From an uncultured Bacteroidia bacterium (GTDB taxonomy: Bacteria; Bacteroidota; Bacteroidia; Bacteroidales; UBA932), in contig CADANY010000009.1 in the NCBI GenBank assembly GCA_902789395.1, positions 1 to 64,000 of the forward strand: 64,000 nucleotides of DNA, read 5' to 3'. Position 1 is the stretch's first letter, and the number at the start of each line of letters is the position of its first letter. Positions 48,899-57,959 of the stretch are shown one piece after another. The translations under genes were made by a program, and so were the position numbers. The notes under the pieces are model-generated. The model made no database searches. It worked only from the letters and a program-made list of their open reading frames with translations, and was not told the DNA's origin.

Positions 48899-50068
48899 TT
48901 ATTCCTTCAGCATTCCTCTGGAGCGGAGGATGTCGCGTTTAAGGTCGAGGACGCGGGCGGCGCTTTCCTCGATACGGGAAAGCGGGATTGTCCCGGAGGA
49001 GATGGCGGCCAGGACAGCGTCAAAAGCCGCTTCGTAGTTTTCGGGAGCGAGGATGATGTCCGCGCCGGCCCTGATCGCCTCGAGGGTAGCGTCACCGGGA
49101 CCGTACTCCAGTGTAATCGCGCCCATCCCCATGGCATCGGTGATAATCAGGCCCTTATACCCCAGTTCTCCCCGCAGCTTATCCGTCAGCATAAGCGGAG
49201 AAAGCGTCGACGGAACGGAACTCCCGGTCACATTCGGCGCACTGATATGGGCCGTCATGATCAGTTTCACCCCCTTCTCGATCCCCCGCCGGAACGGGAT
49301 CATCTCGCAGGCGGATATTTCCTCCCAGGTCTTGAGGGTCTCGGCGTACCCGTAGTGGCTGTCCGCCTTGGTATCGCCATGGCCCGGGAAATGCTTCAGG
49401 CACCCTTCGACCTTGGCTCCCTTCAATCCCGTCAAAAACTCCCCGACCATCTCCGCAACCAGGGACGGATCGCTGCCGAAGGAACGGTTCCCGATGACGA
49501 TATTCTCCGGATTGGTATTGACATCCGCGACCGGCGCCAGATCGATATCGAAGCGATAGCGGTTGAGATAGTCCCCGATCGTCGTCCCGGCATTGAACGC
49601 GTTCCGCTTGTCCCCGGTCGCTCCGACAGCCCCCATACTGCTGTATTTCATGACATTGAAATTGCTGTTGTTCGCGATGCGGGCGACCGAGCCGCCTTCC
49701 TCGTCGACACAGATGAAGGGATAGTTGCCAAGTTCGTGGAGGTAGCGGTTGAACTGCTGGATCTGCTGGGGATTCTTGATATTCCCGGCGAGGAGGATGA
49801 ATCCGCCGCAGGGATATTTCTCAAAGCCTTCCTTGAACTCGGAATAAGGAGCTGTCACATAGGTAGTTGCACTGGCGACAGACTCTGGGGCGATACAGAA
49901 CATCTGACCGACCTTTTCCTTGAGGCTCATCTCGGAAAGAGGCTTCAGCGTATAGAGTTCGGGTTCCTCGACAACGGGCTGCGGCTTCGGGACCGGTGTC
50001 GGTTCGGGTTTTTCACAAGCCGCCAAAAGCACCAGGGCGGCGAATAGAGTCAGATATGATTTTTTCAT
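48899..50068 (-). CDS. GH3 family lipoprotein, beta-N-acetylhexosaminidase-like
   Basis: A 389-residue lipoprotein (Cys18 in LVLLAACEKP) followed by a Pro/Glu linker. The enzyme domain is the single-domain NagZ type of GH3: ICVDEEGGSVARI, GCLKHFPGHGDTKADSHYG (the Asp/His dyad that acts as acid/base, residues 223-240) and IITDAMGMGAI with nucleophile Asp311. Such enzymes remove N-acetylhexosamines from peptidoglycan or glycans. It overlaps its paralogue by 4 bases. Export by a lipoprotein signal suggests action in the periplasm or at the surface, unlike cytoplasmic NagZ. Confidence 0.92.
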   Translation of the reverse strand: MKKSYLTLFAALVLLAACEKPEPTPVPKPQPVVEEPELYTLKPLSEMSLKEKVGQMFCIAPESVASATTYVTAPYSEFKEGFEKYPCGGFILLAGNIKNPQQIQQFNRYLHELGNYPFICVDEEGGSVARIANNSNFNVMKYSSMGAVGATGDKRNAFNAGTTIGDYLNRYRFDIDLAPVADVNTNPENIVIGNRSFGSDPSLVAEMVGEFLTGLKGAKVEGCLKHFPGHGDTKADSHYGYAETLKTWEEISACEMIPFRRGIEKGVKLIMTAHISAPNVTGSSVPSTLSPLMLTDKLRGELGYKGLIITDAMGMGAITLEYGPGDATLEAIRAGADIILAPENYEAAFDAVLAAISSGTIPLSRIEESAARVLDLKRDILRSRGMLKE

Positions 50069-51210
50069 CTTCTTTGGTCGTAGATATATTTCTTCAGTGC
50101 GAGGATCCGGCGAACGCTCTCGTCGATTCGCGCCTCGCTTATTGTTCCATCCTCGACGGCGGCGACGACCGCATCGAAAGCGACCTCGTAGGCGAATGGG
50201 GCGAGCAGCATATCCGCACCGGCCTGGACAGCCTTGACAGCCGACTTTGCCGGAGGATACTTACCCCGGATCGAAGCCATCTCGAGCCCGTCCGTGACAA
50301 TCACCCCGTCAAAGCCGAGTTCGCCCCGGAGCTTTTCCGTCAGCATGACCGGAGAGAGGGTGGTCGGGATCGAATTCCCGGTAATTTTCGGAAAACTCAG
50401 GTGCCCGGTCATGATCATCCGGCCTCCGGCTTGGATACCTGAGATAAAAGGAACGAGCTCATACGCAAGCAGTTCCTCCCATGTCTTGTCGATACTTGCC
50501 CGGCCGCGGTGCGTATCTTTCGACGCCTCGCCGTGGCCGGGGTAATGCTTCATGCACCCGACGACACCGGCTTCGTCCAGTCCCTTCAGGAAAGCCGAGA
50601 CCATCTTCCCGACAACCTTCGGATCCGTTCCGAAAGACCGGCTGCCCATGACAGCCTTTCCCTTTTCCGGATTGATGTCTGCGAGCGGGGCGAAATTGAC
50701 GTCGAACCCGAAACCGCGGAGATAGGTTCCGATCGTTCTGCCTGCCTCAAGGGCATCCCGCGGGTTCCCGGAGGCTCCGATCGAAGCGACGCTCGGGTAG
50801 CGCGGCACGTCAAAATCCGGATCATGGGCGACTCTCGAGACGAGTCCGCCCTCTTCATCGATGCAAAGGAGCGGCGGATTGTCTCCGAGTCCATGCAGAT
50901 ACTCCGTCAGGGCAAGGACCTGCTCCGGAGTCTCGACATTCTTCCCGAAAAAGGTAATCGCGCCGCACGGGTAGTGCACGAAGGTACTGTCCATCAGCGA
51001 GTCTGCCTCGGTGACAGCATACCGGGAAAGGGACTCGATCCGGACGTTGAAAAGCTGTCCGACCTTTTCGCGGAGAGTCATCTCCTCGAGTTCCTTGAAG
51101 GGATAGGTCAGGACCGGCTCGGGGGCGGGTTCAGGCGGGGCACTCCGACGGCCCCTGCACCCGGGAAGGGTAAGGGCAAGGATCAGCAGGAGCAGCGGCA
51201 GCCGTTTCAT
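50065..51210 (-). CDS. GH3 family lipoprotein, paralogue of the next gene
   Basis: A 381-residue lipoprotein (MKRLPLLLLILALTLPGC, Cys18) with a Pro-rich linker. It has the same order of motifs as its neighbour: LCIDEEGGLVSRV, GCMKHYPGHGEASKDTHRG, and VIVTDGLEMASI with the nucleophile Asp. The dyad segment differs slightly (E-A-S-K-D-T-H instead of D-T-K-A-D-S-H) but keeps Asp and His. The two genes clearly come from a tandem duplication with considerable divergence. It lies 5 bases after ugd. Confidence 0.92.
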   Translation of the reverse strand: MKRLPLLLLILALTLPGCRGRRSAPPEPAPEPVLTYPFKELEEMTLREKVGQLFNVRIESLSRYAVTEADSLMDSTFVHYPCGAITFFGKNVETPEQVLALTEYLHGLGDNPPLLCIDEEGGLVSRVAHDPDFDVPRYPSVASIGASGNPRDALEAGRTIGTYLRGFGFDVNFAPLADINPEKGKAVMGSRSFGTDPKVVGKMVSAFLKGLDEAGVVGCMKHYPGHGEASKDTHRGRASIDKTWEELLAYELVPFISGIQAGGRMIMTGHLSFPKITGNSIPTTLSPVMLTEKLRGELGFDGVIVTDGLEMASIRGKYPPAKSAVKAVQAGADMLLAPFAYEVAFDAVVAAVEDGTISEARIDESVRRILALKKYIYDQRR

Positions 51211-51215
51211 GGACC

Positions 51216-52580
51216 TTAGTCGCGTTTAAAGAGGTCCCGGGTATAGACCTTTTCGGATACATCGTCGAGGGCAGCGTCGTACCGGTTGACGATGATGCAC
51301 CCGCTCCGCTGCTTGAAGGCCGCGAGATCGTTCACGACTTCCGATCCGAAGAAGGTCGACCCGTCCGGGAGGGTGGGTTCATAGACGATGACCCGCGCAC
51401 CCTTGGCCTTGATGCGTTTCATGATGCCCTGGATCGCGCTCTGACGGAAATTGTCGGAGCCGGTTTTCATGGTCAGGCGGTAGACGCCGATCGTGACGTC
51501 GCGCTCACTTCCCCGGTCGAAGGCGTTCCGGGACGTATATCCATAATAGCCGGCCTTTTCAAGGACGCGGTCGGCGATGAAATCTTTCCGGGTCCGGTTG
51601 CTTTCGACAATCGCACCGATCAGATTCTCAGGTACATCCTCGTAGTTCGCGAGGAGTTGTTTGGTGTCTTTCGGGAGGCAGTAGCCTCCATAGCCGAAGG
51701 AGGGGTTGTTATAGTGGGTCCCGATGCGGGGATCGAGGCAGACGCCGTCGATGATCGACCGGGTGTCGAGTCCTTTGACTTCAGCGTAGGTGTCGAGTTC
51801 ATTGAAATAGCTCACGCGGAGGGCGAGGTACGTGTTGGCGAAGAGCTTGACGGCCTCTGCCTCGGTCGCGCCCATATAGAGGACCGGGATGTCCGGCTTG
51901 ATCGCACCTTCCTGCAGGATTTCAGCGAAAATCCGGGCCTTTTCCGCCATACGCGGGTCCATCTCTCCGCCCCCATCGGCCCCCCTCCCGCCCGGGCTTC
52001 CGGAGAATGCCGGGGCTCCGGTCCCGGTCACTTTCCCGCCCGGACTTCCGGTCCCCTTCCCGTCCGGGCTTCCGGCCGCCTTCCGGGGAATGCCGACGAT
52101 GATCCGGCTCGGGAAGAGATTGTCGTACAGCGCCTTGGACTCCCGGAGGAATTCGGGCGCAAAAAGGATATTCCGGCTGCCGGTTTCGGCGCTGATCCGC
52201 TCCGTAAAGCCGACGGGAATAGTCGACTTGATGACCATCACGGCATCCGGATCCGCCGCGATGACGGTCCGGATAACCGTCTCGACGGCAGAAGTATCGA
52301 AATAGTTCTTGACGGGGTCATAGTTCGTCGGCGCGGCGATGATGACAAAATCCGCTCCGCGGTACGCCTCCTCAGCATCGAGGGTCGCCCGCAGATGCAA
52401 ATTCTTCTCTGACAGGTACTTCTCGATATACTCATCCTGGATCGGCGACTCCTTCCGATTGACCTTGTCGACCCGTTCCGGAACGATATCAACCGCCACC
52501 ACATCATGATGCTGCGCCAGCAGCGTCGCCAGACTCATCCCCACATACCCCGTTCCCGCAACTGCAATCTTCATACTCAA
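51216..52580 (-). CDS. ugd: UDP-glucose 6-dehydrogenase with a repeat insert
   Basis: Oxidises UDP-glucose to UDP-glucuronate, a precursor for acidic surface polysaccharides. It has 454 residues; NAD site [16 protein letters not shown] at 6-21, [22 protein letters not shown], and catalytic Cys301 in [13 protein letters not shown]. Between the N-terminal domain and the helix starting MAEKARIF it carries about 40 extra residues (167-206) of Gly/Ser/Pro-rich repeats; without them it would be near the short bacterial form. It has its own promoter and may supply the cluster downstream. Confidence 0.95.
   Translation of the reverse strand: MSMKIAVAGTGYVGMSLATLLAQHHDVVAVDIVPERVDKVNRKESPIQDEYIEKYLSEKNLHLRATLDAEEAYRGADFVIIAAPTNYDPVKNYFDTSAVETVIRTVIAADPDAVMVIKSTIPVGFTERISAETGSRNILFAPEFLRESKALYDNLFPSRIIVGIPRKAAGSPDGKGTGSPGGKVTGTGAPAFSGSPGGRGADGGGEMDPRMAEKARIFAEILQEGAIKPDIPVLYMGATEAEAVKLFANTYLALRVSYFNELDTYAEVKGLDTRSIIDGVCLDPRIGTHYNNPSFGYGGYCLPKDTKQLLANYEDVPENLIGAIVESNRTRKDFIADRVLEKAGYYGYTSRNAFDRGSERDVTIGVYRLTMKTGSDNFRQSAIQGIMKRIKAKGARVIVYEPTLPDGSTFFGSEVVNDLAAFKQRSGCIIVNRYDAALDDVSEKVYTRDLFKRD
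51986..52075. repeat. 24-bp in-frame minisatellite in ugd
   Basis: An 18-base core, TCCCGCCCGGGCTTCCGG and near-identical copies, occurs at 51986-52003, 52034-52051 and 52058-52075, spaced 48 and 24 bases. The unit is 24 bases, or eight residues (G-S-P-G-G-K-V-T like); one unit is degenerate. Being a multiple of three, changes in copy number keep the frame. Confidence 0.8.
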
Positions 52581-52623
52581 AAGCTTTTAACTATCCCAAA
52601 ACTACGATCTCGAATTACATTCT

Positions 52624-52655
52624 CAAAGGTACAACATTCCCCCCGAACCTCCAAA
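52624..52655 (-). promoter_or_regulatory. Promoter of ugd and the GH3 genes
   Basis: On the minus strand TTTG (52652-52655), 20 bases, TACCTTTG (52624-52631): an excellent match to the Bacteroidetes consensus. Transcription would start near 52617, giving a leader of about 37 bases before ugd. Confidence 0.75.
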
Positions 52656-52732
52656 TCCCCATTCCCATTCAGTCGCCCAACTTCTCCCGGCAGCCAACAT
52701 CGTGGGCGGCAAGCATCAGGGGGCGGTCGGGC

Positions 52733-53671
52733 CTATTTGTAGATGTCGGAGAGGTCGACGGATTGCTGGTGGGGGACGTTGGGGTCCTCGACCGTGGCGT
52801 CGATGGTTCTGGGGATGCCTCTGATGACGTTCTGCTCGAGGAAGGCTTCCTGGAGGGGCCAGGTTGCATACATGTGCCCGGCCATATCGTGGGTATGGTT
52901 CCGGAAGCGGTACATATTATAGATATAGCCGTTCGGCTTGAGCACTTTATCGGTCAGGAAAGCGCTTCCGAACATGCCCCGTTTCCCGAAGGAAAGCTTG
53001 TCATAGGCGACGGCGCCGTCCGCGGTTCCATGGATCAGCAGCTGCGGACAGGGTGCGGTCCTGTAGGCGGGAGTCCCGGATGTCGACATGATCGCCCCGG
53101 CAAAGGACATGACCCCTGCGAAACGGAACCCTTCCGGCAGGACGGACGTCCGAGGCGACCCGTTGCAGACTTCCCATTCGCTGGAGAGGCTGATCATCGC
53201 TCCGGCCGAACTCCCGGCAATGACGATATTGTCCATCTCGACCCCGAGGGTCTCGGCGTTGTCGGCGATATACCGGATTGCGGCGAACACGTCCTCTACG
53301 CCCATGTCGACCGCTTTTTTCGTCAGTTCCGCGCTTTCGATAAGGTGGAAGAGATCGAACCGCATCCGGATGCCTTTGAGGCCGAGGCGGTAGTCGATCG
53401 TAATCACACGGTAACCGTTGTCATTCAGCAGCTTGAACCAGGGAAGGTAGTACGGATCCGAGCGGCGGCCCGTGATGAACCCGCCCCCGAAAACGAACAG
53501 GATCGTGGGTTTCGCCTTTCCTTCAAAGGTGAGTACCGAGTTCCGGGACGGATTGTAGACGTCCATAAACAGGTCGCAGGTGTCCCGCTGCGTGAATAAG
53601 TACGTGCCATTCTGGGCGGCTGCGAGAAGGCCCGCTCCGAGCAGCAACAAAGTAAGGATCAATCGCTTCAT
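52733..53671 (-). CDS. Secreted alpha/beta-hydrolase (carboxylesterase-like)
   Basis: A 312-residue protein with a Sec signal (MKRLILTLLLLGAGLLAAAQ). The hydrolase core has the oxyanion motif ILFVFGGGFITG, nucleophile Ser in VIAGSSAGAMISL, and Asp/His candidates in LLIHGTADGAVAYD and NHTHDMAGH. It resembles BD-FAE-type esterases and lipases that remove acyl or feruloyl groups from plant or microbial glycans. It is divergent from the phosphoesterase gene and next to GH43 and GH3 genes, so a carbohydrate-related role is plausible. Confidence 0.85.
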   Translation of the reverse strand: MKRLILTLLLLGAGLLAAAQNGTYLFTQRDTCDLFMDVYNPSRNSVLTFEGKAKPTILFVFGGGFITGRRSDPYYLPWFKLLNDNGYRVITIDYRLGLKGIRMRFDLFHLIESAELTKKAVDMGVEDVFAAIRYIADNAETLGVEMDNIVIAGSSAGAMISLSSEWEVCNGSPRTSVLPEGFRFAGVMSFAGAIMSTSGTPAYRTAPCPQLLIHGTADGAVAYDKLSFGKRGMFGSAFLTDKVLKPNGYIYNMYRFRNHTHDMAGHMYATWPLQEAFLEQNVIRGIPRTIDATVEDPNVPHQQSVDLSDIYK

Positions 53672-53691
53672 GACATAAAGATAGGAATAAT

Positions 53692-53722
53692 TTTGAAGAG
53701 GCGTGAAGTTTTCGTATTTTTA
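53692..53722 (+). promoter_or_regulatory. Likely promoter for the phosphoesterase-GH43 pair
   Basis: TTTG (53692-53695), 19 bases, TATTTTTA (53715-53722). The spacing is right but the -7 box deviates from TAnnTTTG in its last base. It leaves a leader of about 10 bases before the start at 53739. Confidence 0.45.
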
Positions 53723-53738
53723 TCGAAAATAACAGAAT

Positions 53739-54884
53739 ATGGACAGAAGGAAATTTCTGAAAGATTCGGCGGCCGTCGCCCTTGCCGGCTCCGTCATGGG
53801 AGTCGGGGCGGTCAGCGCCGCAGCAGGTGAAAAAGCCGCCCCCGGGACAGACTCCGGAATCACTCCCAATACAAACCCCGGGACCTCCCCCGGAACTGCT
53901 CCCGGAACGGTCCCGGGCAAGGAAGGAGTGCGGGTCGCATGCGATCTGAAATACCGCAAAGACGGAAAAATCAAAATCATGCAACTGACCGACACGCATT
54001 ATATCGCCGGCGATCCCCGTTCGGAGCGCGCACTGCGGAATGTCATCGAGATGCTCGACGCGGAGAAGCCTGATTTTGTAATCCATACCGGCGACATCGT
54101 CTTCGGGAAGCCCGCAGAGGCCTCTGCACGGGCCATTCTCCAACCCATTGTGGACCGGAAGATTCCTTTCGCCGTCGCGATGGGCAATCACGACAGCGAC
54201 TTCGACCTCTCACGGACTGAGATGTACCAGGTCCTCCGGTCTATCCCCGGAAATGTCAACACCCCGGACGATCTCGGCATCAGCGGCTGCTCCAACGACA
54301 TCCTGACCCTTTCCGGGAAGAAAGGCCTCGACCGGGTCTTCTACCTCTTCGATTCCGGCAACCGTGAGTACCCTGCCGGCATGAAAAGCTGGGGATATGT
54401 CCATACCGACCAGATCGAATGGTACCGGGCGGCCAGCCGGATTTTCACCCAGCGTCACGGCGGAAAGCCGGTCCCTTCCATGGCCTTTTTCCATATCCCG
54501 GTTCCAGAGTATTCCCAGGCGATCCGGGACACCTCCCGCGTCATGATGGGCAATATCGGCGAGGAGCCCGGAGCCCCGAAATTCAACTCCGGACTCTACC
54601 TGGCGATGCGGGAACAGGGGGATGTCCAGGCGATTGTCACCGGCCATGACCACAACAGCGATTTCGTTATGCTCTGGCAGGATTTCTTCCTGATCTATGG
54701 GCGTTTCAGCGGATGCGATACCGTCTACAACGACCTCAAGCCCAACGGCGCCCGCCTCTTTGAGTTCACTGAGGGAGACGACGGATTCCGTACCTGGGTC
54801 CGCCTTTCAGGCGGCCGCGTCGAACAGGACCTCTACCTCTATCCCAAGATGAAAAACCTGACCACTCCGCGTCCCGAAAAATAA
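53739..54884 (+). CDS. Secreted calcineurin-like metallophosphoesterase with Tat-type signal
   Basis: A 381-residue protein. It begins MDRRKFLKDSAAVALAGSVMG, a twin-arginine-like signal (R-R-K-F-L-K). Residues about 30-62 are a P-G-T repeat linker (four-residue units such as P-G-T-S, P-G-T-A, P-G-T-V). The catalytic domain has QLTDTHYIAGD, IHTGDIVFG, AMGNHDSDF, FFHIPVPEY and VTGHDHNSDF, the full metal-binding set of metallophosphoesterases, closest to purple acid phosphatase-like proteins. It is followed by a GH43 gene after 5 bases. The substrate is unknown. Confidence 0.9.
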   Translation: MDRRKFLKDSAAVALAGSVMGVGAVSAAAGEKAAPGTDSGITPNTNPGTSPGTAPGTVPGKEGVRVACDLKYRKDGKIKIMQLTDTHYIAGDPRSERALRNVIEMLDAEKPDFVIHTGDIVFGKPAEASARAILQPIVDRKIPFAVAMGNHDSDFDLSRTEMYQVLRSIPGNVNTPDDLGISGCSNDILTLSGKKGLDRVFYLFDSGNREYPAGMKSWGYVHTDQIEWYRAASRIFTQRHGGKPVPSMAFFHIPVPEYSQAIRDTSRVMMGNIGEEPGAPKFNSGLYLAMREQGDVQAIVTGHDHNSDFVMLWQDFFLIYGRFSGCDTVYNDLKPNGARLFEFTEGDDGFRTWVRLSGGRVEQDLYLYPKMKNLTTPRPEK

Positions 54885-54889
54885 CGCCT

Positions 54890-56620
54890 ATGAATCTCAG
54901 GCCCCTTCTATTGATCATTGCCTGCCTGGCCGCCCTGCCCCTCGGTGCGCAGCGCTATACCAACCCGGTCCTCCACGCCGATTACAGCGATCCGGATGTC
55001 TGCCGGGTCGGTGAAGACTACTACATGACGGCATCCTCCTTCAACTGCTTTCCCGGCCTTCCGATCCTGCACTCGCAGGACCTCGTCCACTGGAAACTTA
55101 TCGGAGCTGCCCTGACGGAGTATCCCGGCCCCAACGGACCCGATCCGGAGGCATTCCGGGAGACTGTGCGCCCCGGGGACGGGGCGTGGGCCCCGGCGAT
55201 CCGCTACCATGAAGGCTGGTTCATGATCTTCTGCGGCGACCCCGACCGGGGCATTTTCATGGTCCGGACCCAGGATCCCCGGGGCCCCTGGGAGCCTCCC
55301 GTCTGGCTTGTCCGGGAACGGGGTTTCATCGACCCCTGCCCCTTCTGGGACGAGGATGGAAACGCTTATCTCTCACACGGATGCGCCGGTTCGAGAGCGG
55401 GCCTCAAGAGCGTCCTCTTCCTGGCGCCGATGAGCCCGGACGGGATGCGGCTGACCGGTCCGTCCCGGATCATCTATGACGGCCACCTCACCCAGCCCAC
55501 GATCGAAGGGACAAAGATGTACCGCCGCGGCGGGTTCTATTATATCTTCGCCCCGGCGGGCGGAGTCGCAACGGGATGGCAGACGGTTCTTCGCTCCGAA
55601 AGTCCCTGGGGGCCTTACGAGGAGCGTGTCGTCATGGCCTCGGCCCCCGGCACGATCAATGGACCCCACCAGGGCGCCTGGGTCGATACCCCTTCGGGCG
55701 GAGACTGGTTCCTCCACTTCCAGGACAAGGGCGCCTATGGACGGATTGTCCATCTCCAGCCCCTCTCCTGGGGGCCCGACGGCTGGCCGTTGATCGGAGA
55801 GGACCCGGACGGGGACGGGGTCGGACAGCCGGTCGCTTCCTGGAAAACTCCGGAGACCGGTTCCGCATCCGGAAACCGGAATGGAGAACAGCCTGAATAC
55901 GCCGGGGAGACCACCGCGGACTACCGTCCCTATGGCCTCGACCTCTCCTGGCAGTACCCGTCGGTTCCCTCCCCTTACTGGCACTTTACCCTGCCGGACG
56001 GCGGAATCCGACTGTATTCCGTCTACCGGGAGAACGCCGGGGAGAATCTGTGGACCTGCCCGAATCTGCTCCAACGGAAATTCCCCGCTGAAGATTTTAC
56101 CGTGACGGCACGGCTTGCCTTCCGCCCGAATCCCCAGCTTTCCGGCCGGGGGGAATCAGCTGGTTTTGTCGTCATGGGAGAGGATTATGCCGGTCTCCGG
56201 ATTGTCGATACGGCGGAAGGCGCTATCCTGCAATTCATTGAATGTCAGAACGCCAGCAAGGGGACGTCCGAGAAGGTTACGGACCTCGGCCTCCTTCCCT
56301 ACCGGAGCGAACCGGTCGATGACCGGTATGCTTCCCGAAATGTGCCGCCGGTCAAGTACGCTCCTTTCAACGTCGCCGAGATCCGGCTCCGCCTGGAAGT
56401 CAAGGCCGTCCCGACAGGAAACGGGGCCAGGGCCGAATCCGGGACAGCCGGGGCCCGCTGCACTTTCAGCTACTCCCTGGACGGCCGTAAATGGAAAAGC
56501 GCCGGATCCTTCCTTGCCCGTGAGGGCCGCTGGATCGGCGCCAAATATGGATTTTTCTGCAACCGTCCCGCGCCGAAAAACGACGCCGGCTGTGTCGACA
56601 TAGCTGTCGCGGTTAACTGA
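54890..56620 (+). CDS. GH43 family glycoside hydrolase (beta-xylosidase-like)
   Basis: A 576-residue secreted enzyme (signal MNLRPLLLIIACLAALPLGAQ). The five-bladed propeller has HADYSDPDVCRVG (catalytic base Asp), FIDPCPFWDEDGNAYL (pKa-modulating Asp) and LTQPTIEGTKMYRR (acid Glu). The C-terminal half, GFVVMGEDYAGLRI to GAKYGFFCN, is the beta-sandwich of XynB-type GH43 enzymes. It likely removes xylose or arabinose from plant or dietary glycans. Two Gly/Glu-rich insertions (near 323-343 and 505-525) look like low-complexity expansions. The 3' end overlaps araM by 8 bases on the other strand. Confidence 0.93.
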   Translation: MNLRPLLLIIACLAALPLGAQRYTNPVLHADYSDPDVCRVGEDYYMTASSFNCFPGLPILHSQDLVHWKLIGAALTEYPGPNGPDPEAFRETVRPGDGAWAPAIRYHEGWFMIFCGDPDRGIFMVRTQDPRGPWEPPVWLVRERGFIDPCPFWDEDGNAYLSHGCAGSRAGLKSVLFLAPMSPDGMRLTGPSRIIYDGHLTQPTIEGTKMYRRGGFYYIFAPAGGVATGWQTVLRSESPWGPYEERVVMASAPGTINGPHQGAWVDTPSGGDWFLHFQDKGAYGRIVHLQPLSWGPDGWPLIGEDPDGDGVGQPVASWKTPETGSASGNRNGEQPEYAGETTADYRPYGLDLSWQYPSVPSPYWHFTLPDGGIRLYSVYRENAGENLWTCPNLLQRKFPAEDFTVTARLAFRPNPQLSGRGESAGFVVMGEDYAGLRIVDTAEGAILQFIECQNASKGTSEKVTDLGLLPYRSEPVDDRYASRNVPPVKYAPFNVAEIRLRLEVKAVPTGNGARAESGTAGARCTFSYSLDGRKWKSAGSFLAREGRWIGAKYGFFCNRPAPKNDAGCVDIAVAVN

Positions 56621-57953
56621 TCTCCCAGTGCCCGCCAGGGCCGAAGAGATGCTGCTCCAACTCGTCCTGGATCCCGAGACGGTTGATCAGGTCGGCATTG
56701 GTATACCGGCTTCTCATGTACGGAATCCGGCGGAAGGTATCACGGAGACGCTCCCGCGATATTCCGATCTGTTCGGGCTCATAAGGGGCTCCGACCCGCT
56801 TGAGATAATCATGGACCGTATCGAAGGAATAGATCTGGGCGCGGACCTTTTCCTTCAGTTCCGGCCAGACTTCGACAAAACGCTCAAGCTGCTTCCGGAG
56901 CGCTTCCTTTCCGATATATTTCCCTTCGGTCTCTTTCAGGGCGCGGGCGAGATGGGCAGGTTTTCCTTCGAAAAGGCGGTAGATCCGTTCCTTCATCTCC
57001 TCCCACTCCGGCCACTCAGCGACGGCTTTGTCAATATCGATCTGATCGAGCGAATAATCGATCAGGAACTCCAGGCTCGCCGTTGAGACGAGCGTTCCAA
57101 TTCCGACCTTGAATCCGTGCGAAACATGCTTTCCGCCCATGCAGAGTCCGTCCATGTCCCAGAAATGAGAGTACTGGTGCTCAGTGCCGGAAGCCGGCCG
57201 GGAAGACTGCAGGGCCTGCATGGCGAACCCACTCATAATCAACCCTTCCGCAAGGGCTTCGGTCGCGGGAACATCTCCACCGCGGAGCCCGTCCGGATCG
57301 GAAAGGGAGCTGCGGAGCTTCCGCTGGACAAGGTCCCAGGTGAAGGGATCGATCGGCTCGACGCCAATGGCTTCGGCGATTTGCCAGTCGGCTCCCGCAG
57401 GGACTTTTGCGATCAGGTCGGCATAGCCCGATGCCACAAGTTCCTTCGGAGCTTCCGCCGAGATGACCGGGTCGAGGATCATTCCTTTCGGGGCCGGGCA
57501 GTCCAGGGTCTGTTTGTTCCCGTCGATACTGATGGAAGCGCCGTACGCCGTATAACCGTCCATCGAGGCGGCCGTTCCGACGATCATATAGGGACGCCCC
57601 AGGGTATGGGAGACGTATTTTGTAAGGTCATTGATAACGCCGGATCCGACTGCGACGGCAATGGCGTCGAGGGGAGCCAGGTAATCTTTCAGCTTGCATA
57701 CGAATCCCCATTCGGCAAAAAGGTCCGGATCGTCGAAAATAAAAGGCTCTGCGGCTTTCAGGCCTGCTTTCTCAAGGATGGCCGCGACCTTTTCGCCGGC
57801 TACCCGGTATGTATTCGTATCCGCAACGACAACCGCCTTTTTCCCGGGGAAAAGATCCCGGAAAAGGTCCGCCGTTTTTTCCATGGCCCCTTGTCCGATA
57901 ATGAGGGCCTTCGTGTCTGTTGTCCGCTGAAGGGCTTGTTCAATAATGGTCAT
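56613..57953 (-). CDS. araM: AraM/sn-glycerol-1-phosphate dehydrogenase family protein
   Basis: A 446-residue iron-type dehydrogenase of the AraM (EgsA) group. Motifs are AVAVGSGVINDLTKYVSH, IVGTAASMDGYTAYGASI, SGYADLIAKVPAGADWQIAE (metal Asp), and SGTEHQYSHFWDM and GGKHVSHGFKVGIG (metal His residues). The family reduces dihydroxyacetone phosphate to sn-glycerol-1-phosphate. It follows araD by 6 bases, the arrangement seen in arabinose operons of Bacilli. The C-terminal extension after residue 320 is family-typical. The physiological role in Bacteroidales is unsure. Confidence 0.9.
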   Translation of the reverse strand: MTIIEQALQRTTDTKALIIGQGAMEKTADLFRDLFPGKKAVVVADTNTYRVAGEKVAAILEKAGLKAAEPFIFDDPDLFAEWGFVCKLKDYLAPLDAIAVAVGSGVINDLTKYVSHTLGRPYMIVGTAASMDGYTAYGASISIDGNKQTLDCPAPKGMILDPVISAEAPKELVASGYADLIAKVPAGADWQIAEAIGVEPIDPFTWDLVQRKLRSSLSDPDGLRGGDVPATEALAEGLIMSGFAMQALQSSRPASGTEHQYSHFWDMDGLCMGGKHVSHGFKVGIGTLVSTASLEFLIDYSLDQIDIDKAVAEWPEWEEMKERIYRLFEGKPAHLARALKETEGKYIGKEALRKQLERFVEVWPELKEKVRAQIYSFDTVHDYLKRVGAPYEPEQIGISRERLRDTFRRIPYMRSRYTNADLINRLGIQDELEQHLFGPGGHWEIS

Positions 57954-57959
57954 TATGAT

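Noticed and set aside
48899..50068. Classical cytoplasmic NagZ
   Set aside because: The clear lipoprotein signal places the enzyme outside the cytoplasm.
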